From VXYL01 sp965199875 (GTDB lineage: Bacteria > Pseudomonadota > Gammaproteobacteria > Pseudomonadales > Azotimanducaceae): 64,000 nucleotides of DNA. Below are positions 8,246 through 15,939 of the stretch, piece by piece. Position 1 is the first letter of the stretch, and each line of letters begins with the position of its first letter. The position numbers were made by a program, and so were the translations under genes. Location of the stretch: contig OZ241346.1 of the NCBI GenBank assembly GCA_965199875.1, positions 3,224,001 to 3,288,000 of the forward strand. Reading direction: 5' to 3'. The notes under the pieces were generated by a model. It was not told where the DNA came from, searched no databases, and saw nothing but the letters and a program-made list of their open reading frames with translations.

Positions 8246-9031
8246 CTACTGGCGGCGCCGTTCGCGGACGATGCCGTGCTCGGACGTTTCGATGGAGCGC
8301 ACGAAGCAGTCCACTTCGGGAAACCGCTTGGCCAGCGAGCGCAGCGTCGCCAAGGCTTCCTTCATGGTCAGGCCGCGCCGGTACACCGTGTTGTAGGCGT
8401 CTTGCAGGGCCTTCTTCACGTCTTCGCCAACGCCCAGGCGTCGCAGCCGCTCGACGTTCAGCCCCACCGCGCCGGCCGGGTTGCCGTCCACGGAGACGTA
8501 GGCGGGGATGTCCTTGGTGACGAAGGACATGGCGCTGACGAAGGAGTAGGCGCCGATGCTGCGGAACTGGGGCACGCCGGCGTAGCCGCCAAGAACCGCT
8601 TCGTCGCCCACCGTGACGTGGCCGGCCACCGACGAGTTGTTCACCATGACGATGCGGTCGCCGAGCACGCAGTCGTGGCCGATGTGGACGTAGGCCATGA
8701 ACAGGTTGTCGCTGCCGACCACCGTCTCGTTGCGATCGGTGGCGAGGCCGCGGTGGATGGTGACGCCCTCGCGGATGACGTTGTTGTCGCCGATGCGCAG
8801 CAGGGTCGGCTCGTCCTTGTAGGCGAAGGCCGGGGAACCTTCGCCGACGGTGGCGAACTGGTAGATGCGGTTTGCGCGGCCGAGAATCGTCGGGCCGCGC
8901 AACACGACGTGGGGGCCGACTTCGCAGTCGTCGCCGATCACCACGTCGTCTCCGATGATCGACCACGGCCCGACGGAGACGTTGCGGCCCAGCTTTGCGC
9001 CCCGATGGACGATGGCGCGGCTGTCGATCAG
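8246..9031 (-). CDS. lpxA: Acyl-ACP--UDP-N-acetylglucosamine O-acyltransferase
   Basis: LpxA performs the first cytoplasmic step of lipid A synthesis, moving a 3-hydroxyacyl chain from ACP to UDP-GlcNAc. The left-handed beta-helix hexapeptide repeats are clear from residue 5 (AIVHRGAKLGRNVSVG) to about 180, and the catalytic His is in AYVHIGHDCVLGDRIVM. The C-terminal helical part has VDGNPAGAVGLNVERLRRLG. The length of 261 residues is normal. No ATG, GTG or TTG matches the expected N-terminus; CTG at 9031 followed by IDSRAIVH aligns exactly with the usual MIDPRAIVHP start and overlaps the fabZ stop as CTGA, so a CTG start is proposed. lpxB, which often follows, is absent. Confidence 0.93.
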   Translation of the reverse strand: MIDSRAIVHRGAKLGRNVSVGPWSIIGDDVVIGDDCEVGPHVVLRGPTILGRANRIYQFATVGEGSPAFAYKDEPTLLRIGDNNVIREGVTIHRGLATDRNETVVGSDNLFMAYVHIGHDCVLGDRIVMVNNSSVAGHVTVGDEAVLGGYAGVPQFRSIGAYSFVSAMSFVTKDIPAYVSVDGNPAGAVGLNVERLRRLGVGEDVKKALQDAYNTVYRRGLTMKEALATLRSLAKRFPEVDCFVRSIETSEHGIVRERRRQ

Positions 9032-9537
9032 GGCTTTTTTGTCGAGGGCGCCTCCCGGCGCCCCTGAACTTCGGCTTCCGCTTCGGCAGCGCCGCCTTCG
9101 ACCTTGCGCTCGACGCAGATCAGCTTCACCGAACACGCCAGCTCGCCGTCCACGCGGGCTTCGCAGTCGAACTTCATCAGCTGGCGCCGTTCGCTGGTGA
9201 TCGCGCCCTGCAATTCCAGCATGTCGCCCGGCCGCACCGGACGCTTGAAACGGGCGTTGTCGACGCCCGCCAGGTAGTTCAGGTAGCCGTCGGAAGGTCG
9301 GCGCTTGGCGGTGGTGTAGGCCAACACGCAGCACAGCTGCGCCAGCGCCTCGACCACCAGCACCCCCGGCATGATCGGATGGCCCGGAAAGTGGCCCTGC
9401 AGGTACGGTTCATTGGCGGAAACGAACTTGCGCCCGACGGCCCGCTCGCCGGGCACCAGTTCGTCGACGCCGTCGAGCAGCAGGAACGGATAGCGGTGCG
9501 GCAGGTAGTCGAGGATCTGGTCGATGTTCAGTTTCAC
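9028..9537 (-). CDS. fabZ: 3-hydroxyacyl-ACP dehydratase FabZ
   Basis: FabZ dehydrates 3-hydroxyacyl-ACP in type II fatty acid elongation and competes with LpxA/LpxD for the same substrate. The HotDog fold landmarks are LPHRYPFLLLDGVDELVPGE, then GHFPGHPIMPGVLVVEALAQ, with the catalytic His and Glu in that second segment. The 169-residue length includes a C-terminal extension of about 20 residues rich in Glu and Arg (after VKLICVERK) that most FabZ proteins lack. It lies ten bases after lpxD and its stop overlaps the lpxA start. Confidence 0.95.
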   Translation of the reverse strand: MKLNIDQILDYLPHRYPFLLLDGVDELVPGERAVGRKFVSANEPYLQGHFPGHPIMPGVLVVEALAQLCCVLAYTTAKRRPSDGYLNYLAGVDNARFKRPVRPGDMLELQGAITSERRQLMKFDCEARVDGELACSVKLICVERKVEGGAAEAEAEVQGRREAPSTKKP

Positions 9538-9547
9538 GCTGCCGTCC

Positions 9548-10600
9548 CTAGGTGTCGTCTCGTGCCTGCGACTCCAGCCGCGCGACGCGCTTGGCCAGCG
9601 CGTCCAGCTGCTGGAAGCGCAGCGCGTTGCGTCGCCAAGCGCCGGCGGTGTCGTGCAGGACGCTGCCCTGGTAGACGCCGGGCCGGTCGATGGAGCGGGT
9701 AATCGTGGTCACCGTGCCAACCTGCACGTTGTCGCAGATCGTAACCGGGCCGTCCCCGGCCACGCCAGCGCCGCCAGCAAGGACGCAGTGGCGGCCGATC
9801 TTCGTGCTGCCGACGATGCCGACGCGGCCGCACAGCAAGGTGTGTTCGCCGATGTCGCAGTTGTGGCCGATCTGCACATGGTTGTCGATCTTCACGCCGT
9901 CGCGCACCACGGTGTCGGCGATGGCGCCGCGGTCGATGGCGGAAGCGGCGCCCACCACCACGTCGTCGCCAACGACAACGCTGCCCAGCTGGGCGATGGC
10001 CTGCATCCGGCCGTTCGCGTCGGGCGTGAAGCCGAAGCCGTCGGCGCCGATCACCGCGCCGCTGTGGACGACGCAGCGCTTGCCGAGGCGAACGCCGTAG
10101 TAGAGCGTGGCATTGGCGTGGACGATGGTGTGGTCGCCGACGATGGCGCCTTCGCCGATGCAGGCGCCAGCGCCGACTACGACGCCTTCGCCAAGCACGG
10201 CGTTGGCGGCGACCGTCGCATTCGGGCCGATGGCCGCGGATGCCGGCACGGTGGCGCTCGGGTCGACAACGGCGCGGTCGTGGACGCCGGCCGGCAGCCG
10301 CGGCGCCCGCTCGAACAGCTGCGACACCAGGGCGAAGGCGAGGTAGGGGTTCGAGACCACCAGCGCCGTGGCGGGACAGCCTTCGGCGTCGGATTCGCGC
10401 AGCAACACGGCGGATGCTTCCGTGTCCGGCAGATGGCGGCGGTAGGCTCTGCCGGAGAGATGGGTGATCTGCCCTGGCGTCGCCCGGTCGATGGGCCCGA
10501 GGCCGGTGATCCGGACTGCGCCTTCGCCCCGCACCGTCACGCCGCCGGGCAGCTGCGGCGCGATGGCTTCGGCGATTTCCCGAACGCTGAGGACTGCCAC
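9548..10600 (-). CDS. lpxD: UDP-3-O-(3-hydroxyacyl)glucosamine N-acyltransferase
   Basis: LpxD adds the second hydroxyacyl chain during lipid A synthesis. The N-terminal uridine-binding domain (residues 1-100, with GLGPIDRATPGQITHLSG) is followed by hexapeptide repeats, SGAVIGADGFGFTPD, and the active-site segment DNHVQIGHNCDIG with the conserved His. A C-terminal helix (LRFQQLDALAKRVARLES) matches the acyl carrier contact helix. The start is GTG at 10600, 13 bases after skp. The length of 350 residues is usual. Confidence 0.95.
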   Translation of the reverse strand: MAVLSVREIAEAIAPQLPGGVTVRGEGAVRITGLGPIDRATPGQITHLSGRAYRRHLPDTEASAVLLRESDAEGCPATALVVSNPYLAFALVSQLFERAPRLPAGVHDRAVVDPSATVPASAAIGPNATVAANAVLGEGVVVGAGACIGEGAIVGDHTIVHANATLYYGVRLGKRCVVHSGAVIGADGFGFTPDANGRMQAIAQLGSVVVGDDVVVGAASAIDRGAIADTVVRDGVKIDNHVQIGHNCDIGEHTLLCGRVGIVGSTKIGRHCVLAGGAGVAGDGPVTICDNVQVGTVTTITRSIDRPGVYQGSVLHDTAGAWRRNALRFQQLDALAKRVARLESQARDDT

Positions 10601-10613
10601 TTGGCGCCTTGGG

Positions 10614-11138
10614 CTACTCTTCTTCGGAGGACTGCTCGTTCAGCTTCTCGGTCACTTTGGCGGTGATGTCGTGGCGGGGGTTGGCATAGGCGACGGTACG
10701 CCGTTCGAAGACGAAGTCGTAGCGCTCGATCTCCACCAGGTCGTTGACGATGGCCTGCACCTTGGGCGCCATCGTCTGCAAGAACTCGCCTTGGCGGTCT
10801 TGCAGCTCTTTCTCGAGCTTCTTGGCGCCGAAGTCGAGGTCGATCTTGTGGTTTTCGAGTTCCTTGGCCACCGCGCGGCGCTGGCTGTCGGACATCACAT
10901 CGCCCTCGTCGGCAACTTGCTTCTCCAGCGCGGCGATGCTTTCCTGCAGTTCGCGCAGCGCTCCGGTGTCCGGCTCCAGCTCCACGTTGAGCTGCTCCGC
11001 AAAGCCTTTCGCCTGCTCGCTTTGGCGGATGGCCTGGGCGGTGTCCACCACGGCGATCCTCAATTGCGCATCCGTCTTGGCTGCGACGAACAGCGCCGCG
11101 GCGACCGCTGCGGCCATCGCCAGGTTCATTGCCTTCAT
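10614..11138 (-). CDS. skp: Periplasmic chaperone Skp/OmpH
   Basis: Skp is a trimeric periplasmic chaperone that holds unfolded outer-membrane proteins for delivery to BamA. The 174-residue product begins with a cleavable signal (MNLAMAAAVAAALFVAAKTDA region), followed by LRIAVVDTAQAI, the conserved first strand. The remainder is a long charged coiled-coil (LRELQESIAALEKQVADEGD), as in the tentacles of Skp, and a closing strand region YDFVFERRTVAYA. It lies immediately downstream of bamA with an 87-base gap carrying a good -10 box and an AGGAGG site before the start. Confidence 0.92.
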   Translation of the reverse strand: MKAMNLAMAAAVAAALFVAAKTDAQLRIAVVDTAQAIRQSEQAKGFAEQLNVELEPDTGALRELQESIAALEKQVADEGDVMSDSQRRAVAKELENHKIDLDFGAKKLEKELQDRQGEFLQTMAPKVQAIVNDLVEIERYDFVFERRTVAYANPRHDITAKVTEKLNEQSSEEE

Positions 11139-11200
11139 TGCGTACCTTGCCTCCTGCTTGCAACGAAAAAGATTGCCGACGCTGCTTCGAGCGAACGGCG

Positions 11201-11206
11201 ATTATA
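11201..11206 (-). promoter_or_regulatory. Candidate -10 box upstream of skp
   Basis: On the minus strand the bamA-skp gap reads ACACTATAATCGCC; TATAAT is a perfect sigma-70 -10 hexamer, 62 bases before the skp ATG. The -35 region 17 bases upstream (CTGAAT) is weak and overlaps the end of bamA. It would allow skp-lpxD-fabZ-lpxA to be transcribed apart from bamA. Confidence 0.5.
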
Positions 11207-11225
11207 GTGTGCTTTCGTGGCCGAT

Positions 11226-13607
11226 TCAGAACGTCTGGCCCACCTCGAACGAGAAGCGCTCCACTTCGTCGCCCGGCTTGTTGTTGAGCGGCTGGGTCAG
11301 CGCGAAGGACATCGGCCCCATCGGCGACAGCCAGCTCACGGCGAAGCCGGTGGTGATGCGGATCTCCTTGGCGTCGAAGTCCAGGCAGCGCGTGCTGGTG
11401 GCGGGACAGTCGGTGTTGAAGACGTTGCCGGCGTCGATGAAGTACAGCGACCGCACGCCCCTCGAAGCATCGATGAAGGGCAGCGGGAAGATGAGCTCGG
11501 CGGATCCTTCCACCAGCAGGTTGCCGCCGAACGGCCGGCCGCCGCGGCGAGAGTAGAAGCTGCTGTCTTCGATCTTCGGCCCCAGCGTGCTCTTCTCGTA
11601 GCCGCGCACGGAACCGAAGCCGCCGGCGAAGAAGTGTTCGTAGAACGGGTAGCTGGCCGTCGAGGCGTAGGTGCCGCCATAGCCCAGCCGCGTGCGCAAG
11701 TGCGTGGAAAAAGAGCGGGCGAAGGGCAGCGGGTAGTAGAGGTCGGCGTTGTAGTTCAAGCGGTAGAACTGCAAGTCGCTGCCCGGCACGGCCAGCGTCG
11801 CGCTCAGCGTCTGGCGGCGCCCGGCGGTGGGGAACAGGCCGTGGTTCAGCGTCGACTTCATCCACAGTCCCTGCGCCTTGACGTTGAGAAAGCGCGAGCC
11901 CACGCGGTCGATGAAGTCGGAGATCTCCACCGCCGACAGGGCGTTGTCGCGGATGGACGTGAGCTCGGTGGTGACGCCGAACTGCAGGCGCTGGGTCTCG
12001 CCCACCGGGAACTGGAAGTTGACGCCGGCGCCGTAGGCGTCGGTGGAGTAGCGGGCGACGTTGATGGCGTAGAAGTTGGTTTCCCGGACGAAGACGTTGA
12101 AGCCGCGGCTGATGCCGTCGACGGTGAAGTACGGATCGTGGTGGCTGAAGTTCGCGGAACGCTGGTACTTGCTCCAGCTCACCGACACGCCCATGCTGTT
12201 GCCGGTGCCGGCGACGTTCTTCTGGTTCACCCCCGCCGACACCAGCAGCCCGCCCCACTGCGAGTAGCCCAGCTGCGCCGTGTAGGCGCCGGTGGGCAGT
12301 TCTTCGACGCTGAACTCGACGTCGATCTGGTCCTCCTTGCCGGGCACCTGGGGCGTTTCGACATTCACCGACTGGGGCTCGAAGAAGCCGAGCTGGTCGA
12401 GGCGCACCTTGGAACGATCGATCTGCTGCGTGGAGGCCCAGCCGCCTTCCATCTGCCGCATCTCGCGGCGCAGCACCTCGTCGCGGGTGAGGGTGTTGCC
12501 GGTGAAGGTGATGCGCCGCACGTAGGCGCGCTTGCCGGCATCGACCACGAACTTCACGTCCACCATGCCGTTTTCCTTCACTTCCGGCACCCCGGAGGCG
12601 CTGGCGAAGGTGTAGCCCGAGTTGCCGAAGGCGGTGGTGATGCGCTCTTCCGTCGCGGTCACCAGGGCGCGGTTGAACACCTGGCCCTGCTTGACGAGGA
12701 ACAGATTGCTCACCAGCTTCGGGTCGACGTCCGAGAGCTCGCCGATGAGCTTCACCTCGTCCACCGTGTAGCGCTCGCCTTCGTGGATGTTGACCGTGAT
12801 GTAGACGGCGCGCTTGTCCGGGGTGATGCTCACCTGCACGGAACGGGCGTCGAACTCGACGTAGCCGCGGTTCTGGTAGTAGGCCTCCAGCGTCTCCAGG
12901 TCGCCCTGCATCTTTTCCCGGGAGTACTTGTCCTTGCCGCGGATGAAGGAAAACAGCGTCGGATGCTGCAACTCCATCGGCGCCAGCAGGTCGCGTTGGC
13001 TGAACACGCCGGCGCCGACGAAGTTGATGTGCCGAACGCCCGAACTGCTGCCTTCGTCGATGTCGATCTTGACGTTGACGCGGTTGCGCGCCAGCTGGTC
13101 GATGGTCGGCTCGATCTCCGCGTTGTAGCGGCCTTGGGCGAAGTACGAGCGGGTGAGCTCGATGCCGATGCGCTCCAAGGTGGCCTGCTTGAAGATCTCG
13201 CCTTCCTGCAAGCCGGCGTCGCCGAGGTTCTTCAGCAGGTCCTCGGACTTGATCGCCTTGTTGCCGTCGAGTTCGATCTTCTCGATGGCCGGCCGTTCGC
13301 GCACCCGGACGATCAGCGTGTTGTCCTCGCGCAGCAGGGAGATGTCGTCGAAATAGCCGGACTTGAACAGCGTGCGCACGAGATCCCGCATGTCGGCGCT
13401 GTCCAAGGTGTCGCCGACGTTGGCGGCGAGCAGATTGAACACCGTGCCGGAGGAGACCCGTTGCAAGCCCTGCAACTGGATGTCCGCCACCTTGAACGAC
13501 TCCGTCGCCCGAGGCAGGGTGGACGCGATGTCCGCGTCCGCCGCCAGAGCGGAGGGTGCGCCGAGCACCGCGCCCAAGGCCATCGCCGCCGCCATGTTGC
13601 GCTTCAT
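11226..13607 (-). CDS. bamA: Outer membrane protein assembly factor BamA
   Basis: BamA is the central beta-barrel of the BAM complex that inserts outer-membrane proteins. The 793-residue precursor has a signal peptide ending near SALAADADI, five POTRA domains (first with VADIQLQGLQRVSSGTVFNL) over roughly residues 30-430, and a C-terminal 16-strand Omp85 barrel. The lid-loop motif appears as GSVRGY, and the protein ends in Phe after ERFSFEVGQTF, the signature expected for BAM substrates. The ATG at 13607 has an AGGAGG site seven bases upstream. It is between rseP (32-base gap) and skp, the normal order. Confidence 0.97.
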   Translation of the reverse strand: MKRNMAAAMALGAVLGAPSALAADADIASTLPRATESFKVADIQLQGLQRVSSGTVFNLLAANVGDTLDSADMRDLVRTLFKSGYFDDISLLREDNTLIVRVRERPAIEKIELDGNKAIKSEDLLKNLGDAGLQEGEIFKQATLERIGIELTRSYFAQGRYNAEIEPTIDQLARNRVNVKIDIDEGSSSGVRHINFVGAGVFSQRDLLAPMELQHPTLFSFIRGKDKYSREKMQGDLETLEAYYQNRGYVEFDARSVQVSITPDKRAVYITVNIHEGERYTVDEVKLIGELSDVDPKLVSNLFLVKQGQVFNRALVTATEERITTAFGNSGYTFASASGVPEVKENGMVDVKFVVDAGKRAYVRRITFTGNTLTRDEVLRREMRQMEGGWASTQQIDRSKVRLDQLGFFEPQSVNVETPQVPGKEDQIDVEFSVEELPTGAYTAQLGYSQWGGLLVSAGVNQKNVAGTGNSMGVSVSWSKYQRSANFSHHDPYFTVDGISRGFNVFVRETNFYAINVARYSTDAYGAGVNFQFPVGETQRLQFGVTTELTSIRDNALSAVEISDFIDRVGSRFLNVKAQGLWMKSTLNHGLFPTAGRRQTLSATLAVPGSDLQFYRLNYNADLYYPLPFARSFSTHLRTRLGYGGTYASTASYPFYEHFFAGGFGSVRGYEKSTLGPKIEDSSFYSRRGGRPFGGNLLVEGSAELIFPLPFIDASRGVRSLYFIDAGNVFNTDCPATSTRCLDFDAKEIRITTGFAVSWLSPMGPMSFALTQPLNNKPGDEVERFSFEVGQTF

Positions 13608-13639
13608 CGTCTTGCCTCCTTCAGCCGCACCGCGGCGAT

Positions 13640-15052
13640 TCACAGCCCCGGCCAGAACCAGCGGGCGATGTCGGCGTAGAACACCAGCACGATCAGCGCC
13701 GCCATCATGGCGATGCCCACTCGCGCCGTTGCGGCTTCCGCCCACGCGGACGTCGGCTTGCGCCGCACCGCTTCAATGGCGTTGAGCACCACCACGCCTC
13801 CGTCGAGGACCGGAATCGGCAGCAGATTGATGATGCCGAGATTGATGGACAGGAGCGCCAGCAGCATCAGGAACTCGACGACGCCGGCGCGCGCGAAGTC
13901 GCTGGACGCCTGGGCGATGGTGATGGGGCCGGCGACGTTCTTCGGCGACACGCTCAAGGTGAGCATCTTGCCGATCAGCCGGACGGTGAGCGCCGAGTAG
14001 CGCCACGTATCCGCCGCAGCCTGGCCGATGGCCGCCACGGGCCCGGAGCGCAGCAGCCGCACGGACGGGTCCGGCCCCACCGCATCCACGGCGACAGCGC
14101 CGACCCGCCCGTATTCGCCGGACTCGTCGAACGCCGGCGTGACGAACAGCGTTCTCGGTTCTCCTTCGCGCAGCACGGCGACGCGCAAGGGGCGCTCGGG
14201 GCTTGCGCGAACGTGGGCGGCGAACTCGCCCCAATGCGCCACGGGGGCGCCGTCGACATGAGTAATGCGATCGTCCGCCTGCATCCCCCCGGCCTCGGCG
14301 CGTTCCCCTTCCAGCACCTCCCTGATGCGGGCGGGAACGTAGGCGGGGCCGAGCCCCAGGGATGCCAGCGGATCCGGGTCCGTGCTCGTCGAGTGCCAAT
14401 CCTCGATGGGAATCGAACGCCGCTGCCGTTCGCCTTCGGCAGCCAGCGTATCGACGGCGATGCTGCCGGTGTCGCCAAGCCGCGCCACCAGCGCCATCGC
14501 CACCCGCGGCCAGGTGCTTGTGGGTTCTCCATCGATGGCGACGATCTCTTCGCCGGTCTCCATCCCCGCTCGAGAGGCGTCGCTGTCCGGCACCACGGCA
14601 ACCCTGGGTGCGGCGACCGTGACGCCGATCATCGCCACCAGCCAGTAGAGGACGAACGCCAGCACCAGGTTCGCCAGCGGCCCGCCCAAGGCGATGGCGA
14701 TGCGCCAGCCGGGCTTCAGCACGTCCATGGAGACGATGCCGTTCGCCGGCGGTTCGGCGGTGAGCGTCTCGATGTCAAAGGGGGTCGGCAGGGGCTGCGA
14801 CGGGGCGTGGGCATCGGCATCCGCGTCGCGGCGGTCGTAGAGGCGCACGAAGCCGCCCAAGGGCAGGACGGAGACGCAGAACTCGGTGCCGTGCCGGTCG
14901 CGCCAAGCGGCGATGCGCTTGCCGAAGCCGATGGAAAAGCGCACCACGTGCAAGCCGAGCCAGCGGGCGACCAGAAAGTGGCCGGCCTCGTGGACCGCCA
15001 CCAGGACGATGATCGCGACCAGAAAGTAGAAGAGCGCGTGCAGAACGTCCAT
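13640..15052 (-). CDS. rseP: RIP zinc metalloprotease RseP
   Basis: RseP is the inner-membrane site-2 protease that cuts anti-sigma factor RseA and remnant signal peptides. The zinc site HEAGH is in the first transmembrane helix (residues 21-25) and the second metal motif LPIPVLDGG in the third. Between them are two PDZ domains (VVPDSDASRAGMETGEEIVA and ERAEAGGMQADDRITHVDG). The product of 470 residues is slightly longer than the usual 450, with extra Asp/Ala-rich sequence after LPLGGFVRLYDRR. I chose ATG 15052 because it gives the classic MDVLHALFYFLVAIIVL first helix. The usual upstream genes uppS, cdsA and dxr are absent here. Confidence 0.95.
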   Translation of the reverse strand: MDVLHALFYFLVAIIVLVAVHEAGHFLVARWLGLHVVRFSIGFGKRIAAWRDRHGTEFCVSVLPLGGFVRLYDRRDADADAHAPSQPLPTPFDIETLTAEPPANGIVSMDVLKPGWRIAIALGGPLANLVLAFVLYWLVAMIGVTVAAPRVAVVPDSDASRAGMETGEEIVAIDGEPTSTWPRVAMALVARLGDTGSIAVDTLAAEGERQRRSIPIEDWHSTSTDPDPLASLGLGPAYVPARIREVLEGERAEAGGMQADDRITHVDGAPVAHWGEFAAHVRASPERPLRVAVLREGEPRTLFVTPAFDESGEYGRVGAVAVDAVGPDPSVRLLRSGPVAAIGQAAADTWRYSALTVRLIGKMLTLSVSPKNVAGPITIAQASSDFARAGVVEFLMLLALLSINLGIINLLPIPVLDGGVVVLNAIEAVRRKPTSAWAEAATARVGIAMMAALIVLVFYADIARWFWPGL

Positions 15053-15360
15053 GACCGTGTTTCGACCGCCAGCAGCCCGCAGAGTTTCTTGCCACGCATC
15101 ATAGCAGTGCCTCCGCGCCGCCGCGCAGGCCGTCGCCGGTTGCAGGACCGATGCCGACGCGAGCGTGTAGGGTCGCACGCTTGCCCCACCGAGGGGACGC
15201 CATGCAGTTCTGCTGTACAACGAGCCACGCGGAGACGCTGCGGTCGCTCACTCCGACCGCGGGGTAGGCTGCGCCCCGTTCTCGGCGCCAGCCCCGACCT
15301 GCCGGCGTCTCCACGGGCTGCCTGCCCGGCGCGGCCCGTGGAGGGCCTACATGCTCGCGC
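15053..15360. other. Intergenic region without a recognisable gene
   Basis: The 308 bases between rseP and the selenoprotein gene contain no open frame with coding character and no tRNA-like T-arm. GC-rich inverted segments such as GCGGTCGCTCACTCCGACCGC (around 15238-15258) could form a hairpin, possibly a terminator for the selenoprotein operon or a leader of the rseP operon. The rseP promoter presumably lies here. Confidence 0.4.
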
Positions 15361-15879
15361 CTATGTCGTCAGCGCCTTGACCACCTCGTCGACGCATTCG
15401 TCGGCCTTCGCCTGCATTTCGGCGTCCGTGGCGTCCTGAATGGGATGCGGCACGAAGACGCACCTGGCGTCGGTCATGCCGAGTGCCTTGGCTTGCGTGG
15501 CCGCGGCATCGACGAAGGCCGACGACGCGATGCTCACCGAGGGCACGCCTTGGATCTCGAACCATACCGTGTCATGCAAACTGCACGTGGTACAGGAGCC
15601 TCAGTCGGCAAGCGCCTCGACGACGAAGTCGTTGTTGGCCTTGATGTCCTGGCGCAGGGCGTCCGGCGCCGGCTTGGTGAACGTCGGCTTGGCGTAGCGG
15701 TTGACGGTGACGCCGGGCAGCCGTTCCGCCAGCCGCTCCTGCAGGCGGTCGAGCAGGACGTTGCCGCGCGGCTTGGCGATGTCCAGGAGCGCCACGTTGC
15801 CGCGAATCGCCGCTGGCCGGCGCGTGATGGTACGAGCGACCGGCACGCGCTCGTCGGTGGGATCGAGAATGGTCGTCAT
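15361..15879 (-). CDS. UGSC-family selenoprotein (in-frame TGA = Sec)
   Basis: Two open stretches in the same frame, separated only by a TGA at 15603-15601, join into one 172-residue protein. The junction reads VEALAD-U-GSCTTCSLHDTVWFE, exactly the UGSC signature for which the UGSC (seleno)protein family is named, so TGA should be read as selenocysteine (residue 93). The N-terminal part has NVALLDIAKPRGNVLLDRLQ and the C-terminal part VPSVSIASSAFVDAAATQAK, the typical nucleotide-fold-like repeats of the family. ATG 15879 is preceded by GGAGAGG; an upstream in-frame Met is less likely. The gene lies 60 bases after a thioredoxin-fold gene, its usual partner. The biochemical role is not established; redox catalysis is inferred. 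Confidence 0.88.
15562..15595 (-). promoter_or_regulatory. Candidate bacterial SECIS hairpin after the UGSC TGA
   Basis: Counting the U of UGA as 1, bases 17-22 (CGTGCA) pair with 26-31 (TGCATG) around loop G23 U24 U25, and a lower stem 12-15/36-39 (TACC/GGTA) closes it. G23 and U24 in the apical loop are the bases that SelB contacts in the Escherichia coli fdhF element. The bulged U17 of that element is not reproduced (C17 is paired). Confidence 0.6.
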
Positions 15880-15939
15880 GTTGCCTCTCCTAAGGTACGC
15901 CGTCGTAACGGCCTGCAAATGGCTTGGTGTCTCGCTGGG

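Noticed and set aside
15053..15360. Possible tRNA or structured RNA upstream of rseP
   Set aside because: GC-rich hairpins exist but no T-arm, anticodon arm or family consensus could be recognised, including for selC.
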